Assembly (NCBI RefSeq): GCF_900090045.1
Contig: NW_021638310.1
Span: forward strand, 1 to 51,630
Source of the DNA: Plasmodium malariae
Taxonomy: Eukaryota; Apicomplexa; Aconoidasida; Haemosporida; Plasmodiidae
Direction of reading: 5' to 3'
Length of the DNA: 51,630 nucleotides
The notes below the pieces were generated by a model. That model saw only the letters and a program-made list of their open reading frames with translations, was not told the origin of the DNA and did not search any database. Shown one piece after another: positions 39,744 to 51,630 of the stretch (position 1 is its first letter; each line of letters starts with the position of its first letter). A program made the translations under genes and the position numbers.

Positions 39744-40678
39744 ATGAAAAAAAGCATTATGATTTTCTCATTTATTAAAATTGTTGTACTTATCTTTTTA
39801 ATGTGGATACCGCATTTAAGTAATCATGTGGTATGATAAAATTATTTAAGAATATTTTTGTTATTTATATTTTTCATTTTATATTTTTATGAATACCATT
39901 TTCATCATTATATTATTTATTCATTAAATAACTATTATTAATTTTGGATTTTTAGATTACGTTTAACAAATACCTAGGCAAAAAGTACACGCTTGCTATA
40001 AAATTAGACGACAGAATATATCGATTACTAGCAAAATATAAAAAGGATAAGGATTCAAAAGTTGCAATGTTAAGAGATGATATATCAAATAATGGAATGG
40101 ATAAGAATAAGTATATATCTAATACTGAAAAGGAGTGCACAGAAAAAAAGAAAGAATTATATAGAAGTTCATTAAATAATTATGATGGACACAAACAAGA
40201 TATGAACAATAAATATTCTAAATTTGTGACAAAAAAATACAGTCATCTTGAAAAAAAAATATTCAAAGAGCTGGATTTTGTAGATTTTCTTAAAAGAAAC
40301 AAGAATATTAGTGATAAGACTTACAAAAAAATAATGCGTAAAAAATTATCATTACGATTAGGATCACCTTTATTATTGTTTTTGTTGTTATTAACTCTAC
40401 TCATAGTAGATATATCTTTGTGTTCATCTGGAGGAAATGGATTTTTGGAGCTATTAAATTTAGAAACGACTTTAAGTTCCTGGAAGGACACTTTGAAGAC
40501 ATATTTTGGGTGGTTGTTGACTGGTGCAAGTAGATCTAATGGTGTATTAGGAGATTTATTTAATATTGTATTATATGTTATTCCTTTTTTAATATTAGGT
40601 GTTACACTTATATCGTACGTTTTTTATTACCATAAAAAAGCTAAAAAATATGAAAAAATTAAGTTCAGTAAAAAGTGA
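39744..40678 (+). CDS. fam-l exported protein, two exons, intact
   Basis: Exon 1 is 39744-39830 (29 codons, MKKSIMIFSFIKIVVLIFLM), the intron is 39831-39955 (125 bases, GTATGA to TAG, phase 0), and exon 2 is 39956-40678. The protein is about 269 residues. Landmarks: FNKYLGKKYTLAIKL, RLLAKYKKDKD, a charged section with SLNNYDGHKQDMNNK, then TKKYSHLEKKIFKELDFV and DFLKRNKNISDKTYKKIMRK. A first span follows (PLLLFLLLLTLLIVDISLC), a Gly/Ser-containing stretch, a second span (VLYVIPFLILGVTLISYVFY) and the basic end KKAKKYEKIKFSKK. It is clearly the same subtype as the gene at 22313, most alike in the LEKKIFKELD block and C-terminus and most different between the spans. Expected to be exported into the host cell; the biochemical role is unknown. 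A T28 and an A17 run lie upstream. Confidence 0.86.
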
Positions 40679-43600
40679 AATGAATAATAAAAAAAATGTT
40701 TTTCTACGTCACATATCTTTCAATATGATTTAATATCTACAATATAGTTAGTTATATGTATAATAAATATATAGTTAATTTTAGAAACTTTATACAAGCA
40801 ATTACATATTAACGCCTTTTCTAATTCCCATAAATTAAAATATGTGTTCTCAATTTTTTTATGAATTTGAATGTTTTAACATTTTTAAATTTGTATATTG
40901 AATTATTATATTAACTTAATAATATATTACTACTTATAATATATATTTGTTTATTTAAATAGATTTCTATGAAGAATATATTCTTGTACCATAAAATGAA
41001 AACATAACAGTATAATTTATATAATATTATTAGAATGTTTTGTTTAGTTATATCCAAAATAATAAAAATTTTGCTTACTCTTTTTTATCTTGTCATAGCC
41101 GAAAATTACTATCTTTTAATATAATTAAAAAATATAAGATTAGATTTAATTTAACAATAAATGTGTCTTTTATTGTATTTAATAAAATAAAGTGAGTATA
41201 TATAGTTCCACTGATATATATATATATTTACTAAAAAAAAACTTAATATTTATTTTGTAATATATGTCTTTGAGATATATGCTATTCCTATTTTCCCTAA
41301 AAATTTAATAAAACATGTTTAATTTTATTTTTTTGAAAGACATAAAAGGGGAATTATTAATATATAATAAAGTGAGGTTCATTTTATGCATGGATTATTT
41401 ATAAGAGTTAACTAATTTCGGAACTCCAAATCCTTACAGTTTAATGAAAAGTTATGAATATTTATAATTTTATTATTTTTCATAATTGTAGTATTATTTC
41501 TATTTTGAAAAAATGAACTAATAGTAAATTTTATTGAATATATATAGATAAATATAATACATATAATTCGTATTTTTTGTATCATTCAAATATTTAATTA
41601 ACGAATTAAATTTAATCACATAATAATAGGTAATATGTACAAATCCTTTTTATTCTTCCCCCAAATATATGTAATATTCTATAAATGTTTTATATTTCTA
41701 CAAAGATATAAATTATCATTTCATTAATTAAATTAAATATGTATTTTATACAACCATTTCATTAACATTAAGAATTTATTTTTATATTTGTCCTATCTTT
41801 TATGGAATTACACAAATAAATTATGTAAATACTAATATTATTTAAGGTTCTATGCATATGTATAGTTTACTTTTACTATAACTAATTTACTAATATTTAT
41901 AACTATTATTTTTTTAATAAGGTAAGAGTAACATTATCGAATTATATTTTTTTTCATATAATTCTTTAATATAGATTTGGAATTCAGGCTATATATAAAA
42001 AATAGTCTAGATTTATTAATGGAATTTTAGTTTTAGTAGAAACCGCATATAAGGGATTATTAGATTTATGCGAATTATGATGTTCCAGGAAATCAGAGTA
42101 TTTCTGCATTTATTATTTAATTATTACAATTAAGTAATTGTTGATTTAGTTATGTTTTAAATATATTACATAAAAAATTTTGATATAATAAATTTGCACA
42201 TTATTATTATCATCGTTAAACAGGTAAAAGTAAAAAATAAAAAAAATCATGATAAATAAATATTCCAATGAATTTTTGAGGATGTAAAAAAAATTAAAGT
42301 GTTCTATTAATTGTATTAAATGGAACTTACATTTTATTATAATATATTTGATAGTACAATTTTTCTACTGTTTACTTTATCAGTTTTTATGCTTTAACTT
42401 ATTTATACGTAAAAATTTTTTTTTAATTAGGTAACATTTTTGTTGTTGAAATGATAAATGTTTGTAAGGAATACAAGAGGTTTTCATTAAGAATGTAAAC
42501 ATATGAACATATACATTAGTGGAATAAAAATATATTTATTTCATTTTACGAAACTTGATTTAGTAATTCAAAAAAAACATTTTAATTGTAATAATTTACT
42601 TTTTGTTTTTTTTTTTTTATGTAATTATAATTTTTTGCTTATAATGGATTTTTAATTTTTAATTGTGTAAAAATGTAGAAAGTGTAACAATAACATGTTA
42701 CAAAATCATTTTCTTGTCATAAGAAATTTTTATGTTATGTAAAAATATTAATTGTTTATGTTTCTCCTTAAGAATATGTTTTCAATAGTATTTATTTAAA
42801 CAGAATAGTATATTATGAATTCTTTTATAATTTTTTCAATAGGAAAAATAGTATATTATTCATATTCTAAAATTTTCTTTAACAAACTTTTATATAACTT
42901 AAATTTGTATTTAACATGTCGAGATTTATTTATAATATTATATGATTATTTTTATTTGCACATATTATTATTTAGTATCATAGAATATAATATTCTTTTT
43001 ATTTATTATATTAAAAAGCAGTAATTATAATTAATATACATAATGCACTTATTTTTTATTTTCTATGATGCATAAAAATAATGCACAAAAATTATGTATT
43101 AATTTAAGGCTATTTTTAATCTAGAATAATACTATATTTTAAAGGAAAATTATACTTGGAAATCTAAAAAATAAAAGGGTAATTTAAGAAATAAATAAAA
43201 AATATAATAAAAAATTAAAAAACACGGGGAAATGTATTTACAATTTTATTTTTGGAAAGCAAAAATATATATTATTGTACAAAAAAAAAAATAATAAAAA
43301 CTTAATATACATATATGGTTTAAATGCAAATGAATATCTTTTTAACATTTCACTCAATAATATTATATTTTTATTTAATATTATAATATAAAAATATATT
43401 TCGTTTTTTTTATAATTATGAATGTTTATTGTGTTCTCAATTAATAGCGTTATTATATTCTAAGCTCAGAAGCTAAAAGACGAACAACTATTACTAATAT
43501 ACATTTATGTAAATTTAAAAATTTATTTCAGAGTTTACAAAACAAATATAATATATGTTGCTATATATTTTTAATTTTTATATATTTATATTCAAATTTT

Positions 43601-45399
43601 TTTTTATTTTATTTAATAAATATATATTAAAACTTAATGGGTAAATAATATAAATATGAATGTTTATATATCATTTTATTATGATAATTGTTATTAATAG
43701 AGCTTTATAAAAATTTTATTCTTATGAAGGTGTATTATATTATTACTTAATATAAAAAATTAGACATCAATTTATATTGTCACCACTCTTAGAAAAGTAT
43801 TTTAAATTATTTGAATTCATATAAACATATAACGAATACCATATAGAGAAAAATGTTAACTATTTTGATAACTTATTAAGATTGTTGTTTTTGGAATGAA
43901 TGATGCTTTAATAAACTATATAAAAAGATTACAAAAATTTTAAGGAAATACATAATACGAATAATAAAGATTGTAAATATACTTATTCTCCTTTAAAAAT
44001 AATAATGAATTCAGGAAGAGGAAGAATATAATTATATATATTTGAAAAATCATTTAATATATATTTTCATAATTATTAAGAATTTAGGTAATTTTGAAAT
44101 AACTGTTACATATATATTTATATTATATAATATATATTATCAAGATTATGCACTTATTTACATCTGAAATTGTATTTTTTTATTTTGAAAATATATATTA
44201 ATTATTGTATTTTGTTTTAAAAATGAACTTATTTAGCTTTTATTTATGTAATTTTTTATTCAGAATAATTCATAATATCATGGTACAATCGTATATATAT
44301 TGATATAAATTGTGAAAATAAATAATATTATATAAATACAATTGAAATATACAACAACGTAATATTTTAAGTTTCCAATATTTAAAAGAAGTAAAACGAT
44401 GTGTGTAATTTTATAATTTTAGTGTATAACAATCCTTTCAGGTATTTTAGATATAATTAATAAAAATATTCTTAAGAAGCACTTTATATATAGTATAATT
44501 TATTTATTAAGTATACATTTATTAAAGCATAATATTTTTTTCATTAATTAAAATTTTTATATCAGTAAAAGAAACTATTTTAACATTAAAGGGATATTAT
44601 GTACTAGAATAACTCTCAAAGTTGGATAAATACATTAGTATATCATAATTTTCATCCTGAAATATGATCTACGTTCATAAAAAATATTATTATTTTGAAA
44701 AAAAATATACAAGTGGATAATAATTTCTTTGATATGTAAGTTAAAATTCTTATGAATATATTGTAATAAAAATTAGTATTTATGTTTATATAACCTTGAT
44801 ATTAACTGCTTTATTATATATTACCGCAAGATCATATAATATTGATATATATGAATATTTTACAAAATAATAATTTATTATAATTTACTAAAGCATTACT
44901 AACCTAATTATTTTTATATTTTTTTCAAAATTAAATGCTTGAGTTTTTTATGACATAAATGATAATTTCAAATATAATAATCACGTATATTTAAAAACAT
45001 GTTCCTACTAATGAATATCAATTTAATTTTTAAGATAAATGTAAAATTATACATAACATAATAAAAGATCATGGGCTCTTGTTTTTTATATTTAGAAAGA
45101 TATATTAATTAAAAACGTTATATTATTGAACACAGATATGCTATAATAAAATAGAATCTATAAGGAAGTTCATATGGGCACGTATTGGGTTTATAATAAA
45201 CGAAAATATTGAAATATTTTTATTTTAATGATTCGTTTCTTTAGAAGAACAATGACTTTTTATTTATTGAAATTATTTAAGTATTTATACATTTCGTATT
45301 TTTTTCTTAATTTCGTAATGGCCTTAAAAGAGAGTTAACGTCATTTAAAACATATGAAAATATTAGAAATGAAAGGAAGAGTTAATGTCAAATTCAGTG
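40679..45399. other. Gene-free AT-rich region, about 4.7 kb
   Basis: No gene supported. A 69-codon plus frame at 42815 has no family motif and is rejected. Composition becomes slightly less AT-rich from about 45080 on, near the PIR remnant that follows; the missing N-terminal part of that PIR could not be found here. Confidence 0.55.
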
Positions 45400-46632
45400 C
45401 AATTCAAGTGTACATTTGAAAGAATGGAAGGAATAAACGAGTTTGTATGATTATATCACAAACCACAGTACTACTGATACTTATTCTAGTAGTTCTGATG
45501 GTTTAATGTATTGAGGATATTGTAAATACCTTAATTCAATTAAATCACTATATAACATGCACAGAATGAATTGTTGTAATTAATTTTGGAAGGATATTTG
45601 CAAAGGTTATTTTAATTGTGAAGAAGACTATAATCACAATTATTTAATAAATAAATTTTATTTTGAGAAAAGCAAGATTTCAAATTCTCAAAAAATTCTG
45701 TTACACATAACTCCGGGGTGTAAAGAGTGAAAGCGAGAATTTTCAACCAGAAGAAATCATTACTTTTAACTCAATTGGATACAATCAGAGGGGGTAGTCC
45801 TTATGGTAAGTAAGTATAGTCATATAGGAGCATACCAATAACACCAGAAGTTTCTAAAAAAAATGATTAAATGAGAAAATATTGAAATGAAGCCTGAATT
45901 AGGTGTTACTGAATTTGCGCATAAAGTGCTAGTGTTCAGTGATATATAAGAAAAAGTAAATGCTGGAAGTAATTTCTCGGATAAGGAAAGTAATGTTTAA
46001 AAATCTGAAAGAAAAGGAGTAGCTGAGTGTTCCTTTTTCTTTATTAGATAGAAAGATTGTTATAGTTTTTCAAAATTTGTTGCGTTAGAAGTTTTACCAA
46101 ATTCCCCGTTTCCGTTACGAAGCCCAATATTAACAGTAGCAGAGGCCCACAAAAGAGGATCTAATAAATTAAAGTTGAATTATACAGAAGATTTATAAAA
46201 AGTTAAAAAACGTTTGCGCATTGTTGATGATAACATTAATACTTAAGTAAGTTTAATATGTCTATATCTATTTCATTCTCTCTAGGTATATCAGTTGCTC
46301 ACATTCTAGCAGTAATTGTCGTTTTTCTCCTTTTTTACAAAGTATAAACAAATTACGTATTAATATATAAATATTTTATAATGCTGTATATAATTAAATT
46401 TCCTTAAAAATTTATAATTATAAAGTAAAACTATATTATATTTTTTTCATATTATGCATTTTTATATTAGTTTACTATATTATATTCATAGTTACAAAAA
46501 CGTACAAAAAAGAGAAAAATAAAGAATTATTCATGTAAAAATATAAGCAAATCATCATAAGCTTCTACATCAAGCAGTTTTGGTAGATATCTTAAAAGAT
46601 ATTTAGTAATTAGGACTTGTTCTCTTATTTAA
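45400..46632 (+). pseudogene. pir: Decayed PIR gene of the long subtype
   Basis: This patch is visibly richer in G and C than its surroundings. One plus frame gives SLYDYITN, then YCKYLNSIKSLYNMHRMNCC and ICKGYFNCEEDYNHNYLINK. These align with FDYFTNYEHI, YKKYLNFILQLYNRKKGVCC and SKCPNYLLNC-DNEFNPSKLLSK of the PIR at 10593. At about 46285-46341 a span (GISVAHILAVIVVFLLFYK) ends at a GT donor. At 46471-46632, after a TAG acceptor, a tail starting FTILYS and continuing LQKRTKKRKIKNYSC aligns with the tail of the 10593 gene but has two in-frame stops. Stops and frame changes are scattered throughout, and the first exon and LPSY region are not found. The start is approximate. A clear pseudogene of the same subtype. 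Confidence 0.72.
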
Positions 46633-49600
46633 GTTACCTTGTGTTAGTATAACCCATATAACGAAGTGAATTAGAATATGAGTATTTAAAATATAATAAA
46701 TTATAATTTATAAGTAATGTTATTTTATAAGAACAAAATAAAAGAAGGAAAAAGAAAAAGTTCAAATTAAAAGGATAAAAACATATTTATAAATATCATA
46801 GAACTAAAGTGTGAAAGTTATAAAGTATTCTAATAGTAATGTTATAAAGAAATAAAAAAATACTTAAACAAGAAAATAAATAAACATAAAAATTTTGTAT
46901 GATATTATAAACTATATAACGTAAACGTAAATTAAATATGTTTTCCTTAAATTAATAATACAAAATGACACATATTTTACATATGATAAAATTAACAATA
47001 AAATTTTATCAATAAATAGATTAGAATATATTGATAAATATTAGATATTAAGTAAAAAAATATGAAGATTTAACAAATTTTATTATAAATATATTTCTAA
47101 AACTATAAAAAAGTACAAATAGTGTTTTATAATTTATATTCTAAGTAATTATAAATAATGTACTTATTATAAAATGTGATAAAAAAAATCATTGATTGAT
47201 ATCGTAAAGAGAAAATTTAATAATCAAATATTATGTACAATGATAAATTTGTTTTACAAAATTCCGTTATAGAATAATTATAAATGAAGTTAAATAATAA
47301 GAATAATATCATGAAAATATCTATATATATAATTTATACATTTCTTTTTTTTGTATATATAAAATAATAATTAGTGTTTATATTTTTTGATATTATTCTT
47401 TACTTTTTGTTGTAAGGTTCCTTTTACTTAACATATTACTATAGTTTGATGTATTTTTATATAAACTAATATAAAAAATTTATAATAAAATAAAATGGAC
47501 TTTATGATTATATATAATTTTTTTTAATTACTTTAGTATATAATAATTCACAAAATATTCTGATCAAATTTATATTAACATAAGAAATATATTAATAATA
47601 CATGAAATGTTTTTATTTTTATGTAGTATTCGAAATTATTATGGCAAGTTAAATAAGAATAAAATTTGTAACAAAATTAAAAATAAATAACACATGAAAA
47701 TTAGTAATTGAATTCATATAATATTTAATATATGATTTTATATGACTTCTTAAAATATTAAATAAATTATAACATAAATATAATTATGACTACGTCATAA
47801 ATAAAAATATAAATTGAAACATGTAGACGTTTCTCTGTGAGCGGCATATTTTTAAAAGATATTTTTTTATTCTGAAGATTTTAAGAAATGAATTTTTATA
47901 AATAATTTACAAAAATAAAGTATATATATCTATATGTATATAGTGGAATGCATTTTGTATTATATTTAAATTATAAACTCAAAAAGAAAATATTTGTCAA
48001 GGAATGTCTAATGATAGTGAATGAGTGTAATAATGAAAATTTTTTATTATTGTTAAAATACAAAATATTTGTTTTAGAAAATGATAATATAAAATTTATT
48101 TTTTAATTTTTTTTACGTATTTTAGCAGAAAACTATGCATAATTATAATATTACAAATTTATTTTATACACTATTTATTACATATATTATTATATGAACT
48201 ATTTTTTTCTAGAGAAAATAAATGTAACAAAGTGCTAGAATGTTTTTATTGTGTATATGTAAATTTGAATAACTTTTTGATAAATTAATAAATTATATCA
48301 TATATTATGTACAAAATAAAATAGAAACAAAAAAAATTTACACATAAATATAATCTTATATTTACTAATGAATAAATCAAAAAGTAAGAGACATTAAACA
48401 TAATAAAAAAAAAATATATAAATATGAGCATTTAATAAAATAAAGCTCCCATTAAATAAATGATTAATGAATGAATTTTTTTGAATATATGACATGATAT
48501 GTAAGGATATTTTTATTCTTATTAATATAATTTTGTCAATAACATTATTAGCGACTCAATAATAATTTTTTTAAAGAACATAATTTTTTTACAATTGAAC
48601 ATTCTTAAGAATACTTATATTTATGTAACAATAATATGAACTATTTTGTAATTAAAGGCCGAAAATAATAATAAAAAAAATATGTAATTCCAATAGCTAA
48701 GAGTAATCAGTATGTGTATATAAAATTGTTTGAAGAAATGAATAAAATTTAATTATATATGTTAGAGAGGTATCATAAAGATATATAATAATAATATATA
48801 TTACTAATGATATATTTAAAAATGTTAAAATTAGGGTTATGTAATAACATTAATGATAATGTAAAAATAATGTCTTCATATTGCAATATATACATAAAAA
48901 ATAAAATTATATAATTTTAAACTAATAAAAAGAAGTTATTAATATTTTCAAAATATAATTTATTCAATGCAATATTTGTGATAGTTAAAGTTAATGCAGT
49001 TCTCCTTTTTTTGTATTATGATAAAAAATACAAAGGAATATTTATTGAATATATTAATTACTCCTTAAATTTAAAGTCAAAAATAGTTATAAACATTTCA
49101 CAATAAAAGGAGGTATTAAATAAATTATATTTTCTTAATGCTAATATATTTAAGGAATTTGTTTCATTATAAGCTTTTTTTTGATGAGTACAAACTATGC
49201 AAAGCTGATTTTATCCTAATTTTATGGTAAATAGTTTTTATCAATATTTCTAAATGTCACATAATAATGAAAAGTTAAGAATAATATAAATAAATATATC
49301 TTTAAATAATAAATTATATGTAACATCATATTATTTTCATCATTTGATTAATATAATCATAATAATACAATATCTATTATTTATTGTAAATTTATAAAAT
49401 ATTAATGAATAATCTTTAATATAAGTGATAATATGTTGGTATATTATAATATTTTTAATTAAAAATTTTGAAAATAAATTTAACAATCATATTTTACTAA
49501 TTATAAAAACATAATATTCCAATAAGTTGATATGGAGAGATATTCGATGTAAATAGTATATATTAAAGAAATAACTCTTTATATATCGAGCTAAATGTAT

Positions 49601-50312
49601 ATAAGATATATTTATTTTAATTTTTAATTCTAAGTTACAGAAATTTATACTATTAAATATTAAAATAATATTTAAATAAATAAATTTTTCTCAAAAGCAT
49701 GATATGAATTTTATGTTCAATACATATATTCCTGATTTTTACATTTACAATGATATTATAAGTAACTTAACTAAGAGAGTAATTTATTAGGAAAATGCAA
49801 TTATATATATATGAACATATCTAGTTGAATATGTTAGGTAAAAATTCCTTACATTAATTATGAAGAAACCATTTAATAAATAATATATTTTTAAGAATGT
49901 TAAATGATGAAATTGTATTTATTCTTACATGTAATATCTTGCCATATGTTTTAGGAGAAATATTAAATTTATGATATGTAATTATAATTTGTATCATTTT
50001 AATATAAGAACAAATTTAAAAATATTATAATTCCTTTTTATTATTATATAAAATTATATATTGTACTGATTACGTAACATATATAAGTGTTTCCACTACA
50101 TAAGTATAATTATGTTATAATAAATTGTACTTTATAAAATTGTAAAAATGATTCCTAGTAAATAATAAATTTTTATTTTAGAATCTTTAATAAATCTTAT
50201 GAAAATTATGAATATATTATGTATTTTTATATATAATATATAAATAAATATGCTTTTAGAATGTTTTTTATTCCCCCATTTGAATAATCCAAGATTGAAG
50301 ACATGTCATAAA
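46633..50312. other. Gene-free AT-rich region, about 3.7 kb
   Basis: No gene supported on either strand; frames are short and of low complexity, and no long perfect repeat was noticed. The right end includes the 5' flank of the PIR gene at 50313. Confidence 0.6.
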
Positions 50313-51542
50313 ATGTCCAGTGTACTACAGGTTTATAACTTTTTAAATTGAGAATTATGCATATTCAGTGGAATATTCTTTTTCTCTTGAACTACGTTAA
50401 TAAAATTAATCTGAGAAATAAGGCTTTTCTATTTATGTAAAATTTTTTTTTTTTTATTAACTCTAAGGAAACTTTTATACAATCACTACATCGAAAATAT
50501 ATTATAGAAAAAAATTTGAGTCAAATGACAATTACTGCTTACATTTTGAAGATGAAAAAAAATTTCTAGACAAAAAAACTGAGATATATAATAATGGAAA
50601 AATTAAAAGTATTGCAGATAAGCTTATGAGGCCTTTGTGTTATGTGGCATTTAATAATGAAGGAGATGAATGTAATAAGCAATGTCATTATTTGTACTAT
50701 TGGTTAGGAAATGAATTATTTAATAAATTAGAGGAAGATTCATTTTCAGAAGTTATTGGAATACTTGAGGATGTTTCAAATGTTCTCTCTGGGGGTGTTA
50801 AATGCAAATGTAAATTTTTTAAAAAATATTAAAAAGGAAAACTTTGAAAAAATGAAGATTGTGCATGATTATTGTAAAGATCACGAGAGCATTAAGAATA
50901 CTCTTGAAGGACATATTAATAAGTGTACTAAAGAAGTTAATAATTATCTTGTTAAAGCTAATAGTGCTTATAATGAAATATATAATTATACAGAAAATAA
51001 TTCTGAAACGTATTGTTCTGTACTTAAAGAGCATGATCCTAGTTGCTTTAAAACAAAGTTATCTCATTTGAATTGTGAAATAGAGCAAGTGTCCGCAGAA
51101 AACCCAGGTACAAGTCAATATAACACTACTATTTTGGATCCACAATTTGTAATTAATGTATCTGCCTTTAGTTCATCGCAAATTTTTCTGTTCTTTGTTC
51201 TACCCTTTATCGGTATTTTCTTCATTGGCTTCCTACTATATAAAGTAATTATTAATATTATTTATAAAATTAAATATCTTAATTTACTTCATTTATATTT
51301 GTTTAATAGATAAACAAATAAAAGTAACGATGAAATAATTATTATATAATCATCTTGTATATATCTTCTGAATAATAGTTTACTCCAATTGTATCATGGA
51401 TATATACTAAAGTATTAAAGAAAAAATCAATTAGACGTAATTTGGATGAAATGGATATACTGGAATTAACAGAATACACTAATGAACAAAGAAATCAAAT
51501 TTAGGTAGAAAACAACTAAATGTAGCATATCATGCCGCATGA
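50313..51542 (+). pseudogene. pir: PIR gene, standard size, three exons, three frameshifts
   Basis: Proposed exon 1 is 50313-50330 (MSSVLQ) with a GTTTAT donor; exon 2 is 50468-51244 and exon 3 is 51379-51542. Exon 2 has the PIR landmarks SKIYYRKKFES, YNNGKIKSIADKLMRPLCY, DECNKQCHYLYYWLGNELF, then NFEKMKIVHDYCKDHESIKN and KCTKEVNNYL. A span follows (QIFLFFVLPFIGIFFIGFLL) and LYK at the donor. Exon 3 begins FTPIVSWIYTKVLKKKSIRR and, in a shifted frame, ends RKQLNVAYHAA, the customary PIR end. Three one-base frame breaks are needed: near 50488 (CTACATCG, where LPS is expected), near 50813-50827 (T and A runs) and near 51500 (before the TAG at 51502-51504). Rejoined length would be about 320 residues, normal for PIR. 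Either a young pseudogene or a locus with uncorrected indels. Confidence 0.8.
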
Positions 51543-51630
51543 GTAATCTTTTACGAAAAGTATATATTAAATTTATATTAAGAATATAATTTTAACAAGA
51601 ATATTTGTTAATATATTCTTCTATTAGAAA
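51543..51630. other. AT-rich 3' flank of the last PIR
   Basis: Only non-coding AT-rich sequence follows to the window end. Confidence 0.6.

Noticed and set aside
42815..43024. 69-codon plus frame
   Set aside because: Ile/Tyr/Phe/Leu-rich chance frame; no motif or splice context.
50756..51313. Separate 185-codon gene starting inside the PIR
   Set aside because: It is the continuation of PIR exon 2 after a one-base frame break; the first 20 or so codons are out of frame with PIR and the last 23 run into the intron.
1..51630. P. falciparum, P. vivax or P. ovale origin
   Set aside because: No var, rif or stevor features are seen, and the fam-l/fam-m type proteins with the YYTEYIDYNN and LEKKIFKELD cores point to P. 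malariae. The exclusion rests on recognition of families, not on a search.
1..51630. Telomere repeats, tRNA, rRNA or CRISPR-like arrays
   Set aside because: Looked for and not seen; the only tandem repeats noticed are AT dinucleotide, AAT and homopolymer tracts.

Overview
The window looks like a Plasmodium subtelomere, most probably P. malariae or a close relative such as P. brasilianum. It is extremely AT-rich, and long gene-free stretches separate short, intron-containing genes. Every recognisable gene belongs to a multigene family known from malaria subtelomeres: two-exon exported two-membrane-span proteins of the fam-l/fam-m type (described as specific to P. malariae), three-exon PIR genes, and one four-exon STP1 gene. 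No housekeeping gene, tRNA, rRNA or telomere repeat was seen. The species call comes from recognising the fam-l/fam-m protein pattern, not from a search.

Layout, left to right. 1781-2644 (+) is a divergent fam-l-like gene. 4525-5414 (+) is a fam-m-like gene with two frameshifts. 10593-12494 (+) is an intact, unusually long PIR. 15991-16871 (+) is a divergent fam gene with one in-frame stop. 19583-20530 (-) is a degenerate PIR. 22313-23274 (+) is an intact fam-l gene. 25978-26900 (-) is a second degenerate PIR. 31085-33648 (-) is an STP1 gene complete except for one in-frame UAA. 39744-40678 (+) is an intact fam-l gene. 45400-46632 (+) is a heavily decayed PIR of the same long subtype as the one at 10.6 kb. 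50313-51542 (+) is a standard-size PIR carrying three frameshifts.

Four of the eleven genes (1781, 10593, 22313, 39744) read through without a break. The other seven carry from one stop up to extensive decay. Several breaks are single-base changes in or beside A/T homopolymers, so true pseudogenes and assembly errors must be separated before counting.

The arrangement looks built by duplication. The fam gene plus opposing PIR at 16-20.5 kb is repeated about 6.4 kb downstream at 22.3-26.9 kb. The kilobase or so upstream of several fam genes is also shared, including a block near position 1-1800 that resembles 14180-16000. The genes probably act at the infected red-cell surface or in its export route; none forms an operon, and each has its own upstream AT-rich flank.
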